This document shows, in pieces, positions 1 through 9,423 of a DNA stretch of 64,000 bases. Made by a program: the position numbers and the translations under genes. The notes beneath the pieces were generated by a model. That model saw only the letters and a program-made list of their open reading frames with translations. It was not told the origin of the DNA and did not search any database. The stretch covers positions 62,001-126,000 of the forward strand of contig VMTA01000011.1 in NCBI GenBank assembly GCA_013791855.1, read 5' to 3'. Source of the DNA: Sideroxydans sp. Lineage in GTDB: Bacteria > Pseudomonadota > Gammaproteobacteria > Burkholderiales > Gallionellaceae. Positions within the stretch are counted from its first letter, which is position 1. Each line of letters opens with the position of its first letter.

Positions 1-896
1 TCATACAGCACGCCTTCGCGCAACGCACCCAGCGCGGGACGCATCAGTTCGATGCCCAGTTCACAGAAGGCCGCGTACATGATGGAGAACCCGCCGGGGA
101 ATACCGCCACGCGATCCGCCTTCATGCCCAGCAGATCGAGCTTGCTCATGTCACCGGCCTCAAGCATCTTGGCGCGCAGCTTTTCCAGACCTTCGCGCGT
201 GATGCCGGATGCACTGAAACCGTTCTGCTCCAGCACGTCGCAGATCACCCGCGCGGTGCCAGATGAACCCAGTGCCAAACTCCAGTGCCCGTGCGCATAT
301 TCCGCGACGATGGCTTGCAGTTCGGTGCGCGCGGCAAGTTCGGCCTGCTTGAGATTGGACTTGGTGAGTTTGCCGTCGGCAAAGAAGCGCGCGCTGTAGC
401 TGACACAGCCCATGTACAGGCTTTCCAGGTGGATGGGCTGCAAGCCTTCGCCGATGATGAATTCGGTGGATCCTCCGCCGATGTCCATCACCAGACGGCG
501 TTCTGCATCTTGCGGCAAGCCCTGCGCGACACCCAGATAGATCAGTCGCGCTTCTTCGCGGCCGGCGATGACTTCGATGGGAAAGCCCAGTGCCGCTTCC
601 GCCAGCTTGAGGAATTCGGGGGCATTCTTGGCAACACGCAGGGAGTTGGTGCCGACGGCGCGCACCGCTTCGCGCGGCAGGTCGCGCAGTCGCTCGCCGA
701 AACGGTGCAGGCATTCGAGTGCGCGTTGCTGGGAGGGTTGGTCCAGACGTTTTTCCGGCGTGATGCCGGAGGCTAGTCGCACCGCTTCGCGCAGACCGTC
801 CAGCATGTAGAGCTGGTCGTTCTCGACGCGTGCGACCTGCAGTCTGAAACTATTGGAACCGAGGTCGACGGCGGCAAGGAGTGGCTGGCGGTGCAA
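1..896 (-). CDS. ppx: Exopolyphosphatase, Ppx/GppA family (3' end cut by window edge)
   Basis: Probably releases phosphate from the ends of polyphosphate, or acts on pppGpp as GppA does. The 298 visible residues form the actin-like ASKHA fold of this family. The first phosphate loop is AVDLGSNSFRL at residues 9-19 and the second is DIGGGSTEF. The frame opens just after the phoU stop. The only plausible initiator there is TTG at 896, which puts the family N-terminus about eight residues in. The visible part ends at ALREGVLYD, a conserved family segment, so a C-terminal extension may lie outside the window. Its place 15 bases behind phoU suggests a shared transcript for phosphate storage and sensing. 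Ppx and GppA cannot be separated from this part alone. Confidence 0.88.
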   Translation of the reverse strand, partial: MHRQPLLAAVDLGSNSFRLQVARVENDQLYMLDGLREAVRLASGITPEKRLDQPSQQRALECLHRFGERLRDLPREAVRAVGTNSLRVAKNAPEFLKLAEAALGFPIEVIAGREEARLIYLGVAQGLPQDAERRLVMDIGGGSTEFIIGEGLQPIHLESLYMGCVSYSARFFADGKLTKSNLKQAELAARTELQAIVAEYAHGHWSLALGSSGTARVICDVLEQNGFSASGITREGLEKLRAKMLEAGDMSKLDLLGMKADRVAVFPGGFSIMYAAFCELGIELMRPALGALREGVLY

Positions 897-911
897 AACT
901 CTGCTGGCAGC

Positions 912-1625
912 TTACTGCTGCACTTCCCGTTCGATCTCTTCGACGGTGACGTGACGCACGTCACGGCCTTTGACCATATAGACCACGTATTCGGACATGT
1001 TCTTGGCATGGTCGCCGATGCGCTCGATGGCCTTGGCAACGAACAGGATCTCCAGCGAAGTGGAGATGGTGCGCGGGTCTTCCATCATGAAGGTGATGAG
1101 GTAACGCATGATGGCGCGGAACTCCTCGTCCACCTGCTCGTCCTGGCGCACGACTTCGGCCGCAGCGGTGAGGTTGAGACGGGCGAAAGCGTCCAGCGAT
1201 TTGCGCAGCATGTCGAGCGCGATATCGCTGGCATGTTTGATCTCGTTGTAGCGCGGCAGATGCAGACGCTCTTTCTGCGACAGCAGCTTGGCCATGCGCG
1301 CGATCTTCTCGGCCTCATCGCCGATGCGCTCCAGATCGGTGATGGTCTTGATCACGGTCATCACCATGCGCAGGTCGCCCGCTGCAGGCTGACGACGCAC
1401 CAGGATGTGGTTGCAGCTCTCGTCGATCTCGACTTCCATCAGGTTCACACGGTGGTCGTCTTCGATCACCTGGTTCATCAGTGCGACATCACCCGTGATG
1501 AGCGATTCGATCGCCAGCTTGATCTGGTTCTCGACCAGCCCGCCCATCTGCAGTACGCGCGCGCGAACGGCTTCCAGTTCTGCGTCGAATTGTTTGGAGG
1601 TGTGTTCGGTACCGACCATGATCAT
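912..1625 (-). CDS. phoU: Phosphate signalling protein PhoU
   Basis: Negative regulator linking the Pst phosphate transporter to the PhoR/PhoB two-component system. The 237 residues form two PhoU repeats of three helices, with metal-binding E/D-rich segments such as ERIGDEAEK (first repeat) and ERIGDHAKN (second repeat), the signature of the family. The length is normal. It is followed by ppx on the same strand, a common pairing in betaproteobacteria. The start has two in-frame ATG codons two codons apart (1625 and 1619), and either could be used. The pst genes and phoRB are not in the window. Confidence 0.96.
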   Translation of the reverse strand: MIMVGTEHTSKQFDAELEAVRARVLQMGGLVENQIKLAIESLITGDVALMNQVIEDDHRVNLMEVEIDESCNHILVRRQPAAGDLRMVMTVIKTITDLERIGDEAEKIARMAKLLSQKERLHLPRYNEIKHASDIALDMLRKSLDAFARLNLTAAAEVVRQDEQVDEEFRAIMRYLITFMMEDPRTISTSLEILFVAKAIERIGDHAKNMSEYVVYMVKGRDVRHVTVEEIEREVQQ

Positions 1626-1680
1626 TCCTTAATGGATTAATACAAATTGCGAATGTTACTGATGCTCCGTTACGCTTATG

Positions 1681-2349
1681 TTACCGAGCCGTCATTGTCT
1701 GCACGCCGTCGGGTGTGCCCAGCAGCAGCACATCGGCCGGGCGCAAAGCGAACAGTCCATTGGTCACCACGCCGGGCAGATGGTTCAGTTTCGCCTCCAA
1801 CTCGGTCGGGTCTATGATGCTCAGTCCGTGTACGTCGAGGATGACGTTGCCGTTGTCGGTGGTGAAACCTTCGCGCAGCTTGGGCTGGCCGCCCAGCTTC
1901 ACCATCTCGCGTGCGATGTAACTTTGTGCCATCGGGATGACTTCGATCGGCAACGGGAACTTGCCCAGTACATCCACCAGTTTGCTCTGGTCGCAAACGC
2001 AGATGAACTTCGCGCTTGCTGCCGCCACGATCTTCTCGCGCGTCAGCGCGCCGCCGCCGCCTTTAACCATGTGCATATGTTTGGTGATCTCGTCCGCACC
2101 GTCGACATAGACCGGCAGATCGCCGGCATCGTTCAGCGACAGCACTTCGATGCCGTGGCCTTGCAGACGCTTGGCGGAAGCTTCTGAGCTGGCGACCGCG
2201 CCGCGGATCTTATGTTTGATCTTCGCCAGTTCATCGATGAAGAAGTTGGCGGTGGAGCCGGTGCCCACGCCGACGATGCAATCGTTGGGAACATAGGCGA
2301 TCGCCGCTTGGGCGACTGCGCGTTTCAGATCGTCTTGTGACATTGCCAT
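1681..2349 (-). CDS. rpiA: Ribose-5-phosphate isomerase A
   Basis: Interconverts ribose 5-phosphate and ribulose 5-phosphate in the pentose phosphate pathway. In an autotroph it also serves the regenerative part of the Calvin cycle, supplying substrate for the phosphoribulokinase encoded at 43.5-44.4 kb. The 222 residues match the family length. The phosphate-binding loop [11 protein letters not shown] lies near residue 26, DGADE near residue 83 and [11 protein letters not shown] near residue 95. It stands 55 bases upstream of phoU on the same strand, so co-transcription is possible but not shown. Confidence 0.97.
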   Translation of the reverse strand: MAMSQDDLKRAVAQAAIAYVPNDCIVGVGTGSTANFFIDELAKIKHKIRGAVASSEASAKRLQGHGIEVLSLNDAGDLPVYVDGADEITKHMHMVKGGGGALTREKIVAAASAKFICVCDQSKLVDVLGKFPLPIEVIPMAQSYIAREMVKLGGQPKLREGFTTDNGNVILDVHGLSIIDPTELEAKLNHLPGVVTNGLFALRPADVLLLGTPDGVQTMTAR

Positions 2350-2482
2350 ATCTATTCTCTTTGTAGTCTCTCTCGGTGCGCTGATTATTGCAGGAATTCG
2401 CGGAATAAGGAAACGGATGCCGCTGCAGAAGCGCTCGGTTGCTTTTCAAATCCGGCGTATGCGATTAGGATTTGACTGCCGT

Positions 2483-2558
2483 GGGGGTGTAGCTCAGTTG
2501 GGAGAGCGTCTGGTTCGCAATCAGAAGGTCGTCAGTTCGATCCTGATCACCTCCACCA
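2483..2558 (+). tRNA. tRNA-Ala (anticodon CGC)
   Basis: A complete 76-base cloverleaf can be folded by eye. The acceptor GGGGGTG pairs with CACCTCC, the D arm is GCTC/GAGC, the anticodon stem is TCTGG/TCAGA with loop TTCGCAA, and the T arm is GTCAG/CTGAT around TTCGATC. The discriminator is A and CCA is encoded. The anticodon is CGC, reading GCG codons. The third acceptor pair is G-T, the G3-U70 identity element recognised by alanyl-tRNA synthetase, which independently supports alanine. It is a lone tRNA gene with no rRNA operon nearby. Confidence 0.97.
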
Positions 2559-2571
2559 AACCGCTCCAACC

Positions 2572-2943
2572 TCATTTCCGACTTATCCCGTACATGGCCT
2601 GCAGGCGTATGCATTCCGGATTCTGCGAGCCGTCCTCCAAAAGCGCTGGGAATTCGCGACAGACGGAGGGGCGATTCTCGTAGATGGTGCACAACTTATC
2701 CTCGCCCAATGCGATGCAACGTCCCGGAGCCTGCTCGGTGCCCTTCATGCAGGCGCGGAACGGGGTCAGCGATACCGCCATATCCGACGGCACATAGCCG
2801 CCCGGCTGGCTATCCATCTCGCCCTGATAGAAGGAGACGCGATAGTGCATGCAGCAGACCGCACACCCTATACACGGATTGTCACCACCGGACATGTCGT
2901 AGAACGTACGACCATCGTCAGTCCGAATCGATTCTTGGCTCAT
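2572..2943 (-). CDS. YkgJ family cysteine-cluster protein
   Basis: A 123-residue soluble protein of the YkgJ/UPF0153 family, whose members carry a cysteine cluster thought to bind Zn or an Fe-S centre. No enzymatic role is established. Visible cysteines fall in the family pattern: CIGCAVCC near residues 24-31, C64 and C75 in the middle, then CTIYENRPSVCREFP, and a late C near residue 111. Four bases separate it from the xerD stop upstream on the same strand, so they probably share a transcript. It converges on the tRNA-Ala gene. Confidence 0.88.
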   Translation of the reverse strand: MSQESIRTDDGRTFYDMSGGDNPCIGCAVCCMHYRVSFYQGEMDSQPGGYVPSDMAVSLTPFRACMKGTEQAPGRCIALGEDKLCTIYENRPSVCREFPALLEDGSQNPECIRLQAMYGISRK

Positions 2944-2947
2944 TTGT

Positions 2948-3844
2948 TTAACCGCGTGGATGGTGCTGTGTATGCAACTGTTTCAGACGCTCGCGCGCCA
3001 CATGGGTGTAGATCTGCGTGGTCGATATGTCCGAATGTCCCAGCAGCATCTGCACCACGCGCAAGTCTGCGCCATGATTGAGCAGATGTGTGGCAAATGC
3101 GTGGCGCAGGGTGTGCGGCGACAAAGGTTTATGCAGGCCGCCCTGCTTGGCGTACTTCTTGATCAGATACCAGAACATCTGCCGCGTCATACCCTCGCCG
3201 CGCCCCGTTACAAACAGGTCATCGCCCAATTTGCCCGCAAGCAATACCGGGCGGGCTTCTGCGAGATAGCGCTTGATCCAATCCAGCGCCTCTTCGCCCA
3301 ACGGCACGAGTCGCTCCTTGCTGCCCTTGCCCATCACGCGCGCCACGCCCATATCCAGACTCACCTGCGCCACCTTCAAGGTCACCAGTTCCGATACGCG
3401 CAATCCGCTGGCGTACAACACTTCCAGCATGGTGCGGTCGCGCATGCCGAGTGGCGTGCCGGTATCCGGCGCATTCAACAGCGATTCGACATCCTCTTCG
3501 GTCAGGCTCTTGGGCAGACTGCGCGGCAGCTTGGGGGTGGCGATCTGCAAGGTGGGATCGACTGTTATCCGGTTCTGACGCAGCAGGTAGCGAAACAGGC
3601 GTTTCAGACTGGAGATGGCGCGCGAGGTCGAGGTCGCTCTGGCTTTCTGTTTGCTCACCAGATAGGCGAGGAATCCTTGAATATCGGCATGGGTCGTCGC
3701 CAGCAGTCCGCAACCGCGCTGTTCTGCCATCCATAGTGAGAATTTGTTCAGATCGCGGCGATAGCTTTCCAGCGTGTTGCGCGATAACCCGTCTTCCAGC
3801 CACAACGCATCACTGAATTCATCCAGCAGTTCAGCGTCGCTCAT
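2948..3844 (-). CDS. xerD: Site-specific tyrosine recombinase XerD
   Basis: Works with XerC at the dif site to resolve chromosome dimers at division, under FtsK control. The 298-residue length is standard. The N-terminal SAM-like domain spans about residues 5-90 and the catalytic domain 110-290. All catalytic positions are present: R149 in YASGLRVSEL, K173, H244 and R247 in HTLRH, H270 in LLGHSDI, and the nucleophile Y279 in TTQIYTHV. These features fit XerD rather than a phage integrase, and no att-like duplication or phage gene is next to it. The start overlaps the end of ogt by 14 bases, implying translational coupling. Confidence 0.96.
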   Translation of the reverse strand: MSDAELLDEFSDALWLEDGLSRNTLESYRRDLNKFSLWMAEQRGCGLLATTHADIQGFLAYLVSKQKARATSTSRAISSLKRLFRYLLRQNRITVDPTLQIATPKLPRSLPKSLTEEDVESLLNAPDTGTPLGMRDRTMLEVLYASGLRVSELVTLKVAQVSLDMGVARVMGKGSKERLVPLGEEALDWIKRYLAEARPVLLAGKLGDDLFVTGRGEGMTRQMFWYLIKKYAKQGGLHKPLSPHTLRHAFATHLLNHGADLRVVQMLLGHSDISTTQIYTHVARERLKQLHTQHHPRG

Positions 3845-4292
3845 GGGCTAGCAGCCACCGTTTGATGTCGAGCGCATCTTCATCTGCGCGATGCATGAAG
3901 CCCCCCAGCCCCGTCTTGCCCACCACACGATGACAAGGGATGACGAGCGGGATGGGATTGCTGCCGCATGCCTGGCCCACGGCCTGCGCACTAGAACCGA
4001 TCTTTGCTGCCAGTTCGCCATAGCTTTGCGTCTGTCCGGCGGGGATTTCCAGCATCGCCTGCCACACATTGCACTGGTGGTGGGTACCGTCGAGCTCGAA
4101 CGGCAGGTCGATCTCATGTTGCGGGTCGGCCAGATAGGCTTGCAGTTCGGCGCAGATCGTTTGCGCCATCGCGCCTACAGGGGCTTGCAGCTTAGTACTC
4201 TGCGGCAGGAATTCGATGCCCAGCAGATCCGTGTCGGAACAACGGATGCCGAGCTTGCCGAAGGGGGTGGAGATGATGGCTTGGTATTTCAT
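3831..4292 (-). CDS. ogt: Methylated-DNA--protein-cysteine methyltransferase
   Basis: Suicide repair protein that moves the alkyl group from O6-alkylguanine in DNA to its own cysteine. The 153 residues contain the acceptor motif IPCHRV with C120, the helix-turn-helix region around YGELAAKIG, and the conserved NPIPLVIPC. The length corresponds to a single-domain Ogt/AGT without the Ada N-terminal domain. It lies upstream of xerD with overlapping ends. There is no sign of adaptive-response regulation such as an ada gene. Confidence 0.95.
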   Translation of the reverse strand: MKYQAIISTPFGKLGIRCSDTDLLGIEFLPQSTKLQAPVGAMAQTICAELQAYLADPQHEIDLPFELDGTHHQCNVWQAMLEIPAGQTQSYGELAAKIGSSAQAVGQACGSNPIPLVIPCHRVVGKTGLGGFMHRADEDALDIKRWLLAHERR

Positions 4293-4364
4293 GCGCGCAT
4301 CATATCTGAAACGCAGGAATCTGCTTCGCTACCTGCATGACCGGTGCATACCCGAATTTTGGGC

Positions 4365-4393
4365 CAAAAAAAACGGGAGCCGAAGCTCCCGTT
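4365..4393 (-). terminator. Rho-independent terminator after rplS
   Basis: A 9-bp perfect stem, AACGGGAGC with GCTCCCGTT, closes a four-base loop. On the minus strand it is followed directly by eight T residues. It sits 25 bases past the rplS stop and ends the rpsP-rimM-trmD-rplS operon. Confidence 0.9.
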
Positions 4394-4417
4394 CTTTGGA
4401 TTGCCTGCAGTCGCAGC

Positions 4418-4789
4418 TTAAGCTTTGACTTTGCGTGCCGGCAATTTTTCCTTGATACGTGCCGACTTGCCGGAGCGGTCGCGCAGGTAGTACAGCTTGG
4501 CGCGACGCACATCGCCGCGACGCTTCATTTCGATGCTGGCGATCAGCGGGGAGTAGGTCTGGAAGGTACGCTCCACGCCCTCGCCGGAGGAGACCTTGCG
4601 CACGATGAAGCTGGAGTTCAGCCCCTTGTTGCGCTTGGCGATCACCACGCCTTCGAACAGCTGCACGCGCTTGCGCTCGCCTTCGATCACGTTCACGCCG
4701 ACCACAACGGTGTCACCGGGTGCAAATTCTGGGATGGTCTTGTTCAGACGCGCGATTTCTTCTTTTTCAAGAATGCCGATCAGATTCAT
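4418..4789 (-). CDS. rplS: 50S ribosomal protein L19
   Basis: Large-subunit protein at the 30S-50S interface. The 123 residues cover the L19 family from [11 protein letters not shown] to the basic tail. The core motifs [22 protein letters not shown] and [13 protein letters not shown] are recognisable. It is the last gene of the operon, its ATG overlaps the trmD stop by four bases, and a strong terminator follows. Confidence 0.98.
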   Translation of the reverse strand: MNLIGILEKEEIARLNKTIPEFAPGDTVVVGVNVIEGERKRVQLFEGVVIAKRNKGLNSSFIVRKVSSGEGVERTFQTYSPLIASIEMKRRGDVRRAKLYYLRDRSGKSARIKEKLPARKVKA

Positions 4790-5562
4790 TTTGTTTCCTT
4801 TTCTTGTACGGAAGCTTGTTCCTGCTGGTACTCAGCCAGTAGCCGAGCTTCCTGTTTAGTCAACTGGCGATCCGCCAGCAAATCCGGACGACGTTCCGCA
4901 GTCCTGCCTAATGACTGCTTCAATCGCCACTTCTCTATCTCGGCGTGGTGCCCGGACATCAACACGTCCGGAACCGCCTCGCCGTTATAAACCTCGGGCC
5001 GCGTGTAGTGGGGGCAATCCAGCAAGCCCTCCACGAAGGAATCCTGCTGCGCCGATGCATCGTCGCCCAATACGCCGGGGATCTGTCGCACCACGCTGTC
5101 CATCACCACCATCGCTGCCAACTCGCCACCGGACAATACATAGTCTCCGATGGAAAGCTCTTCATCCACCTGGCTGCGCAACAGGCGTTCATCCACGCCC
5201 TCATAACGACTCGCCAGCAATATCAATCCTTCATCCCGCGCCAGCAGTTCCATCACCACTTCGTGGCTGAGCGTCCTGCCCTGTGGCGAGAGGTGGATCA
5301 CACGACTCTTCGCCTTGCCGCTTGCGGCCTGCGCTGCTTTCGCTGCGCTGATCGCTTTTTCCAGCGGCTCCGCCAACATCACCATGCCGGGACCGCCGCC
5401 GTAGGGGCGATCGTCGATGGTGCGGTAGTTGTCGGTCGTGAAGTCCCTGGGATTCCACGTCTGCAGCGCAAACTTGCCCTGCTCTACCGCCCGTCGCGTC
5501 ACACCATATTGGGTGATCGCTTCGAACATCTCGGGGAACAACGTGACGACGTCGAACCTCAT
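4786..5562 (-). CDS. trmD: tRNA (guanine-N1)-methyltransferase
   Basis: Methylates G37 of tRNAs that read CCN, CUN and CGG codons, which prevents +1 frameshifting. It belongs to the SPOUT superfamily and acts as a dimer. RPYGGGPGM at residues 52-60, YEGVDER at 120-126 and the trefoil-knot segment [10 protein letters not shown] at 141-150 are all present. The catalytic Asp is D174 in QQDSF. The length of 258 is normal. It overlaps rimM upstream and rplS downstream by four bases each, a compact translationally coupled order. Confidence 0.98.
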   Translation of the reverse strand: MRFDVVTLFPEMFEAITQYGVTRRAVEQGKFALQTWNPRDFTTDNYRTIDDRPYGGGPGMVMLAEPLEKAISAAKAAQAASGKAKSRVIHLSPQGRTLSHEVVMELLARDEGLILLASRYEGVDERLLRSQVDEELSIGDYVLSGGELAAMVVMDSVVRQIPGVLGDDASAQQDSFVEGLLDCPHYTRPEVYNGEAVPDVLMSGHHAEIEKWRLKQSLGRTAERRPDLLADRQLTKQEARLLAEYQQEQASVQEKETK

Positions 5563-6056
5563 TTAAGGTAATCCGCCTGCCAATCCACCCGGATCATCTT
5601 GTTGGCCAGATCAACATCCCGCGCGACGCTTTCGATGAAGGGGATCAGCAATTGGCCATGTTGGCCTTGCACCACCAGCACATCGTTGGCGCCCGTCTCC
5701 AGCAGATTGTCGACTGTGCCCAGCACTTCGTCCTGCAGATTCTGTACCGTCATGCCGATCAGGTCGGACCAGTAGTACTCGTCCCCCTCCTGCTCGGGCA
5801 ACTCCGCGCGCGGCACAGCGATCAACTGGCCTTTCAGCTTTTCAGCTGCCGTACGGTCGGGCACACCTTCCAGCTTGGCGACCAGCACCTTGCCGTGCAC
5901 CTTGGCCTCCAGCACCTTCGTGGACTGCCAGGCGGCCTCGCTTCCCAAGTACCAAACGTCGTAATCAAGCAGGCTGTCCAGATATTCGGTGAAAGTCTGC
6001 ACCTTCACCCAGCCCTGAATGCCTTGCGCGCCTACGATCCTCCCCATGACGACCAT
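5559..6056 (-). CDS. rimM: 16S rRNA processing protein RimM
   Basis: Assembly factor that binds ribosomal protein S19 and helps mature the 30S head. The N-terminal RimM domain begins at [16 protein letters not shown], and a PRC-barrel follows around [12 protein letters not shown] choose ATG at 6056 (165 residues) because GATGAGG lies eight bases upstream. A GTG at 6089 would add 11 residues inside rpsP but has no Shine-Dalgarno sequence. Coupling to trmD by a four-base overlap supports the assignment. Confidence 0.94.
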   Translation of the reverse strand: MVVMGRIVGAQGIQGWVKVQTFTEYLDSLLDYDVWYLGSEAAWQSTKVLEAKVHGKVLVAKLEGVPDRTAAEKLKGQLIAVPRAELPEQEGDEYYWSDLIGMTVQNLQDEVLGTVDNLLETGANDVLVVQGQHGQLLIPFIESVARDVDLANKMIRVDWQADYLK

Positions 6057-6069
6057 GGGGCTTGCCTCA

Positions 6070-6324
6070 TCAGGCAGTTGCAGTTGCACCGGCTTTTTTA
6101 ACCAGACGGCTTACAGTCTCGCTCAACTGCGCGCCCTTGTCTTTCCAGTGCGCAACGCGATCCAGCGCGATACGCAGACTCTCTGTGCCTTCGACAGCCA
6201 GAGGATTGTAGAAGCCGACGCGCTCGATGAAACGGCCGTCGCGACGGTTGCGAGAATCAGCAACAACCACGTTGTAGAACGGACGATTCTTGGAACCGCC
6301 GCGAGAAAGACGAATGACTACCAT
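6070..6324 (-). CDS. rpsP: 30S ribosomal protein S16
   Basis: Small-subunit assembly protein. The 84-residue chain begins [17 protein letters not shown] and contains [15 protein letters not shown] and GFYNPLA, diagnostic of S16. It is the first gene of the rpsP-rimM-trmD-rplS operon, and its stop lies 14 bases before the preferred rimM start. The short C-terminal tail rich in Ala and Thr is the variable part of the family. Confidence 0.98.
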   Translation of the reverse strand: MVVIRLSRGGSKNRPFYNVVVADSRNRRDGRFIERVGFYNPLAVEGTESLRIALDRVAHWKDKGAQLSETVSRLVKKAGATATA

Positions 6325-6424
6325 AATGATTTCCGATATAAAAAGTTGATCTGGCCCGTGCCAAAGGGCGCGAATTCTACGACACCTTGCCGAAGTAAGG
6401 CAAGGACAGAATTTTTCAGGGAAA

Positions 6425-7237
6425 TCAGCGCTGGAGGATGACCTGCAGGACGAATTGGGTGCCCAGATAAGCGAGCAGCAGAAAAGCGAACCCGCTCAGG
6501 GTCAAACGCACCGCGGTATGGCCGCGCCATCCGTAGAAGTGATGACCCACCAACAGTCCGCCGAAAACGAACCAGGAGATCAATCCGAACAACACCTTAT
6601 GCGAAAACTGGAAGGGCTGCCCGAACACCTGCTCCGAAAACAGGATGCCCGAGACCACGGTGACCGTCAGAATCACGAAACCGATGCCGATGACACGGAA
6701 CAGCAAGGATTCCATGGTCATCAGCGGCGGCATACTCTTCAATATCTTGGGCAGCCTGGCATGATGCAGGCGCTTTTCGACCAGCGAGATCAACCCGGCA
6801 TGCAAAGCGGCGATGGTGAACAAGCTGTATGCCAGCATCGCCATCAGCACATGCGTATCGAACAGCCCGGACGGCGGCTGGGACAGGATGTGTCCGACCG
6901 GGAACAGTGCGGGCAACAGCACGCTGATCGCCGCCAGCGGCAACACCAGCGCCAGCAAGCCGGAAAGCGGGTAGAACAGTCGGGCCACCCAGTAGATCAG
7001 TACGGTCAGCCACAAGATCAGCGACGGGGCATAGGTCACGCCCAGATTCAGCGCGCCCCATACGAACAGGGTCTGATACAACAAGCCGGCATGCAGCAGC
7101 AGTGGCAGGATCACCGCGAATCCGAGCGCGCCACGATTCTTCTGCTCGGCTGTGCCGGCGGCTTGGGCGCGCCAGAACAGGAATGCCAATACAGCGTACA
7201 GGGCGAAAGTCAGCAGAGGCAGAGCTTGGTTCGACAT
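6425..7237 (-). CDS. Cytochrome c assembly protein CcsA/YpjD family (inner membrane)
   Basis: A 270-residue polytopic inner-membrane protein with about eight hydrophobic spans, of the CcmC/CcsA-like superfamily that handles haem. Family landmarks include [17 protein letters not shown] with its histidine in the middle, and later [17 protein letters not shown] and GWRGHTAVR with periplasm- or membrane-edge histidines. The tryptophan-rich WWD segment of true CcsA is not obvious, which is typical of the YpjD branch. It lies divergent to ffh, as ypjD does in many proteobacteria. The exact role is unproven. Confidence 0.85.
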   Translation of the reverse strand: MSNQALPLLTFALYAVLAFLFWRAQAAGTAEQKNRGALGFAVILPLLLHAGLLYQTLFVWGALNLGVTYAPSLILWLTVLIYWVARLFYPLSGLLALVLPLAAISVLLPALFPVGHILSQPPSGLFDTHVLMAMLAYSLFTIAALHAGLISLVEKRLHHARLPKILKSMPPLMTMESLLFRVIGIGFVILTVTVVSGILFSEQVFGQPFQFSHKVLFGLISWFVFGGLLVGHHFYGWRGHTAVRLTLSGFAFLLLAYLGTQFVLQVILQR

Positions 7238-7292
7238 GAAGAGTGCGGATGTTTTAGACTGTGCGGATTCTACACCAAGTCACTCAGGCCTC

Positions 7293-8648
7293 ATGCTCGA
7301 CAATCTCACACAACGTTTCACCGGCATCGTCAAGAACCTGCGCGGACAGGGACGCCTGACCGAAAGCAACATCCAGGACGCACTGCGCGAAGTACGCCTT
7401 GCCCTGCTGGAAGCCGACGTGGCCCTACCGGTGGTGAAGGAATTCATCGCCAAAGTCAAAGAAGCCGCGCTGGGTGAAGAAGTCATCGCCAGCCTGACAC
7501 CGGGGCAGGCGCTGATCGGCGTGGTGAATCGCGAACTGACCAAGCTGATGGGCGAAGCCAACGTCGGCATCAACCTCGCCACCGTGCCGCCTGCCGTGAT
7601 CCTGATGGCCGGCCTGCAAGGTGCGGGCAAGACCACCAGCAGCGGCAAGTTAGCCAAGCTGCTCAGCGAGCAGCACAAGAAGAAAGTGCTGCTGGTCAGT
7701 TGCGACGTGTACCGCCCCGCCGCCATCGAGCAACTGCGCACACTGGCCGACCAGCTGAAGATCGATTTCTTCCCATCCGATAACTTGCAGAAGCCGCAGG
7801 CCATCGCACTGGCCGCGCACGACTGGGCGAAGAAGCATCACCACGACGTGCTGATCGTCGACACCGCCGGCCGCCTCGCCGTGGACGAAGCGATGATGGC
7901 CGAGATCAAGGATCTACACACCGCGCTTAAGCCGATCGAGACCCTGTTCGTGGTCGATGCGATGACCGGACAGGACGCCGTGAACACCGCCAAGGCATTC
8001 GGCGAGACCTTGCCGCTCACCGGCGTGATCCTCACCAAACTGGATGGTGACGCACGCGGCGGCGCGGCACTGTCGGTGCGGCAGATCACCGGCAAACCGA
8101 TCAAATTCGTCGGTGTCAGCGAGAAACCGAACGGCCTGGAAGCCTTCCACCCGGAACGCATGGCACAGCGCATCCTCGGTATGGGCGATGTGCTGTCGCT
8201 ACTGGAAGAAGCGCAACGCAATGTGGATATCGGCGCAGCAGAGAAGCTTGCCAAGAAGATGCAGAGCGGCAAGGGCTTCGACCTCAACGACTTCAAGATG
8301 CAGATCGTGCAGATGAAACAGATGGGCGGCATGGCCGCGTTGATGGACAAACTGCCCGCCCAACTGGCCAATGCCGCAGCAGGCGCCAAGGTCGACGAAC
8401 GTCAGATCAACCGCACCGAAGGCATCATCAACTCCATGACCCCCTGGGAGCGCAGCCACCCGGAGCTGATCAAAGCTTCGCGCAAGAAGCGCATCGCGGC
8501 TGGTTCCGGCGTGCAAGTGATGCATGTGAACCAGCTGCTGAACCAGTTCGAGCAATCGCAGAAGATGATGAAGATGTTCAGCGGCAAGGGCATGATGAGC
8601 AAGATGATGAAGTCCATGGCAGGCAAGAAATTGCCCGGAATGCGATAA
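7293..8648 (+). CDS. ffh: Signal recognition particle protein Ffh (SRP54)
   Basis: GTPase that with 4.5S RNA targets nascent membrane proteins to FtsY and SecYEG. I start it at MLDNLTQRFTG, the family N-terminus, giving 451 residues. The N domain covers 1-100. The G domain has the P-loop GLQGAGKTT at 108-116, CDVYRPAAIEQL, DTAGR and TKLDGDARGG. The methionine-rich M domain runs from about 325, with MQIVQMKQMGGM and a C-terminus crowded with Met-Met pairs that grip signal peptides. It is divergent from the ypjD-like gene with 55 bases between them. Confidence 0.98.
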   Translation: MLDNLTQRFTGIVKNLRGQGRLTESNIQDALREVRLALLEADVALPVVKEFIAKVKEAALGEEVIASLTPGQALIGVVNRELTKLMGEANVGINLATVPPAVILMAGLQGAGKTTSSGKLAKLLSEQHKKKVLLVSCDVYRPAAIEQLRTLADQLKIDFFPSDNLQKPQAIALAAHDWAKKHHHDVLIVDTAGRLAVDEAMMAEIKDLHTALKPIETLFVVDAMTGQDAVNTAKAFGETLPLTGVILTKLDGDARGGAALSVRQITGKPIKFVGVSEKPNGLEAFHPERMAQRILGMGDVLSLLEEAQRNVDIGAAEKLAKKMQSGKGFDLNDFKMQIVQMKQMGGMAALMDKLPAQLANAAAGAKVDERQINRTEGIINSMTPWERSHPELIKASRKKRIAAGSGVQVMHVNQLLNQFEQSQKMMKMFSGKGMMSKMMKSMAGKKLPGMR

Positions 8649-8661
8649 CAAAGGAAAACCA

Positions 8662-9366
8662 ATGAGCATCAAAGCAATCATTTTCGACGTGGACGGCACA
8701 CTGGCGGATACCGAGGACGGCCACCGCAAATCGTTCAACAAGGCATTCGCCGAGAATGGACTGGACTGGAACTGGGATGTCGCGCTGTATGACAAGCTGC
8801 TGAAAGTCACCGGCGGCAAAGAGCGCATCAAGTATTTCGTTTCGGATTTCCTGCAGGGCTATACCAAGCCCGACAACTTCGACGACTTCGTCAAACATCT
8901 GCATGCCGTGAAGACCGGTCACTACACCGCCATGCTGCGCGAAGGCGCGATCCCGCTGCGCCCCGGCATCAAGCAACTCATCCATGACGCGCGCGCTGCC
9001 GGCATCACGCTGGCCATCGCCACCACCACCACAGCAGAGAACGTGAGTGCCTTGCTGGAGGTCGGACTCGGCAAGGACTGGGCAAGTTATTTCGCCGCCA
9101 ACGGCTGCGGAGACATCGTGCCCAAAAAGAAACCCGCTCCGGATATCTACGACTGGGTGCTGGATAAACTCGCACTGCAGTCCGGCGAGTGCATCGCGCT
9201 CGAGGATTCCTATAATGGTCTGCACTCTGCGCTGGCGGCCGGCATCAAGACCTACATCACCACCAACCCGTACACGCACACGCAGGACTTCACCGGTGCC
9301 GCAGCCGTGCTGAAAGACCTGAGCGACCTGCCCGCTTTCTACCAAATGAGCGGCCTGCGTATTTAG
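8662..9366 (+). CDS. HAD-superfamily phosphatase, CbbY-like
   Basis: A 234-residue haloacid-dehalogenase hydrolase. Motif I is FDVDGTLADTE with nucleophile D9 and acid D11, motif II is the Thr run near residue 116, and motif III/IV is KKKPAPDIY followed by LEDSYNG. An alpha-helical cap lies between residues 15 and 85. This matches CbbY-type enzymes, some of which remove xylulose 1,5-bisphosphate, an inhibitor of Rubisco. That would suit the autotrophic lifestyle inferred from the phosphoribulokinase, but no cbb genes are next to it and the substrate is not proven. It follows ffh by 13 bases. Confidence 0.87.
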   Translation: MSIKAIIFDVDGTLADTEDGHRKSFNKAFAENGLDWNWDVALYDKLLKVTGGKERIKYFVSDFLQGYTKPDNFDDFVKHLHAVKTGHYTAMLREGAIPLRPGIKQLIHDARAAGITLAIATTTTAENVSALLEVGLGKDWASYFAANGCGDIVPKKKPAPDIYDWVLDKLALQSGECIALEDSYNGLHSALAAGIKTYITTNPYTHTQDFTGAAAVLKDLSDLPAFYQMSGLRI

Positions 9367-9423
9367 GCAATCGGCGGGATTCCTGCTAATCTTGCGGACA
9401 CCATCAATCGTCCGTGAATCACC

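Noticed and set aside
2948-3844. Possible phage or island integrase next to a tRNA gene
   Set aside because: The recombinase has the length, motifs and neighbours of chromosomal XerD, and no tRNA 3' end duplication or phage gene is seen.
4337-4990. Plus-strand frame opposite rplS and trmD
   Set aside because: Shadow of two confidently assigned genes, without conserved domains or a ribosome site.
6336-6364. TTGGCA-17-TTATAT promoter-like pair upstream of rpsP on the minus strand
   Set aside because: Spacing is ideal, but transcription would start about five bases before the ATG, downstream of the likely ribosome site, so it is not listed as a promoter.
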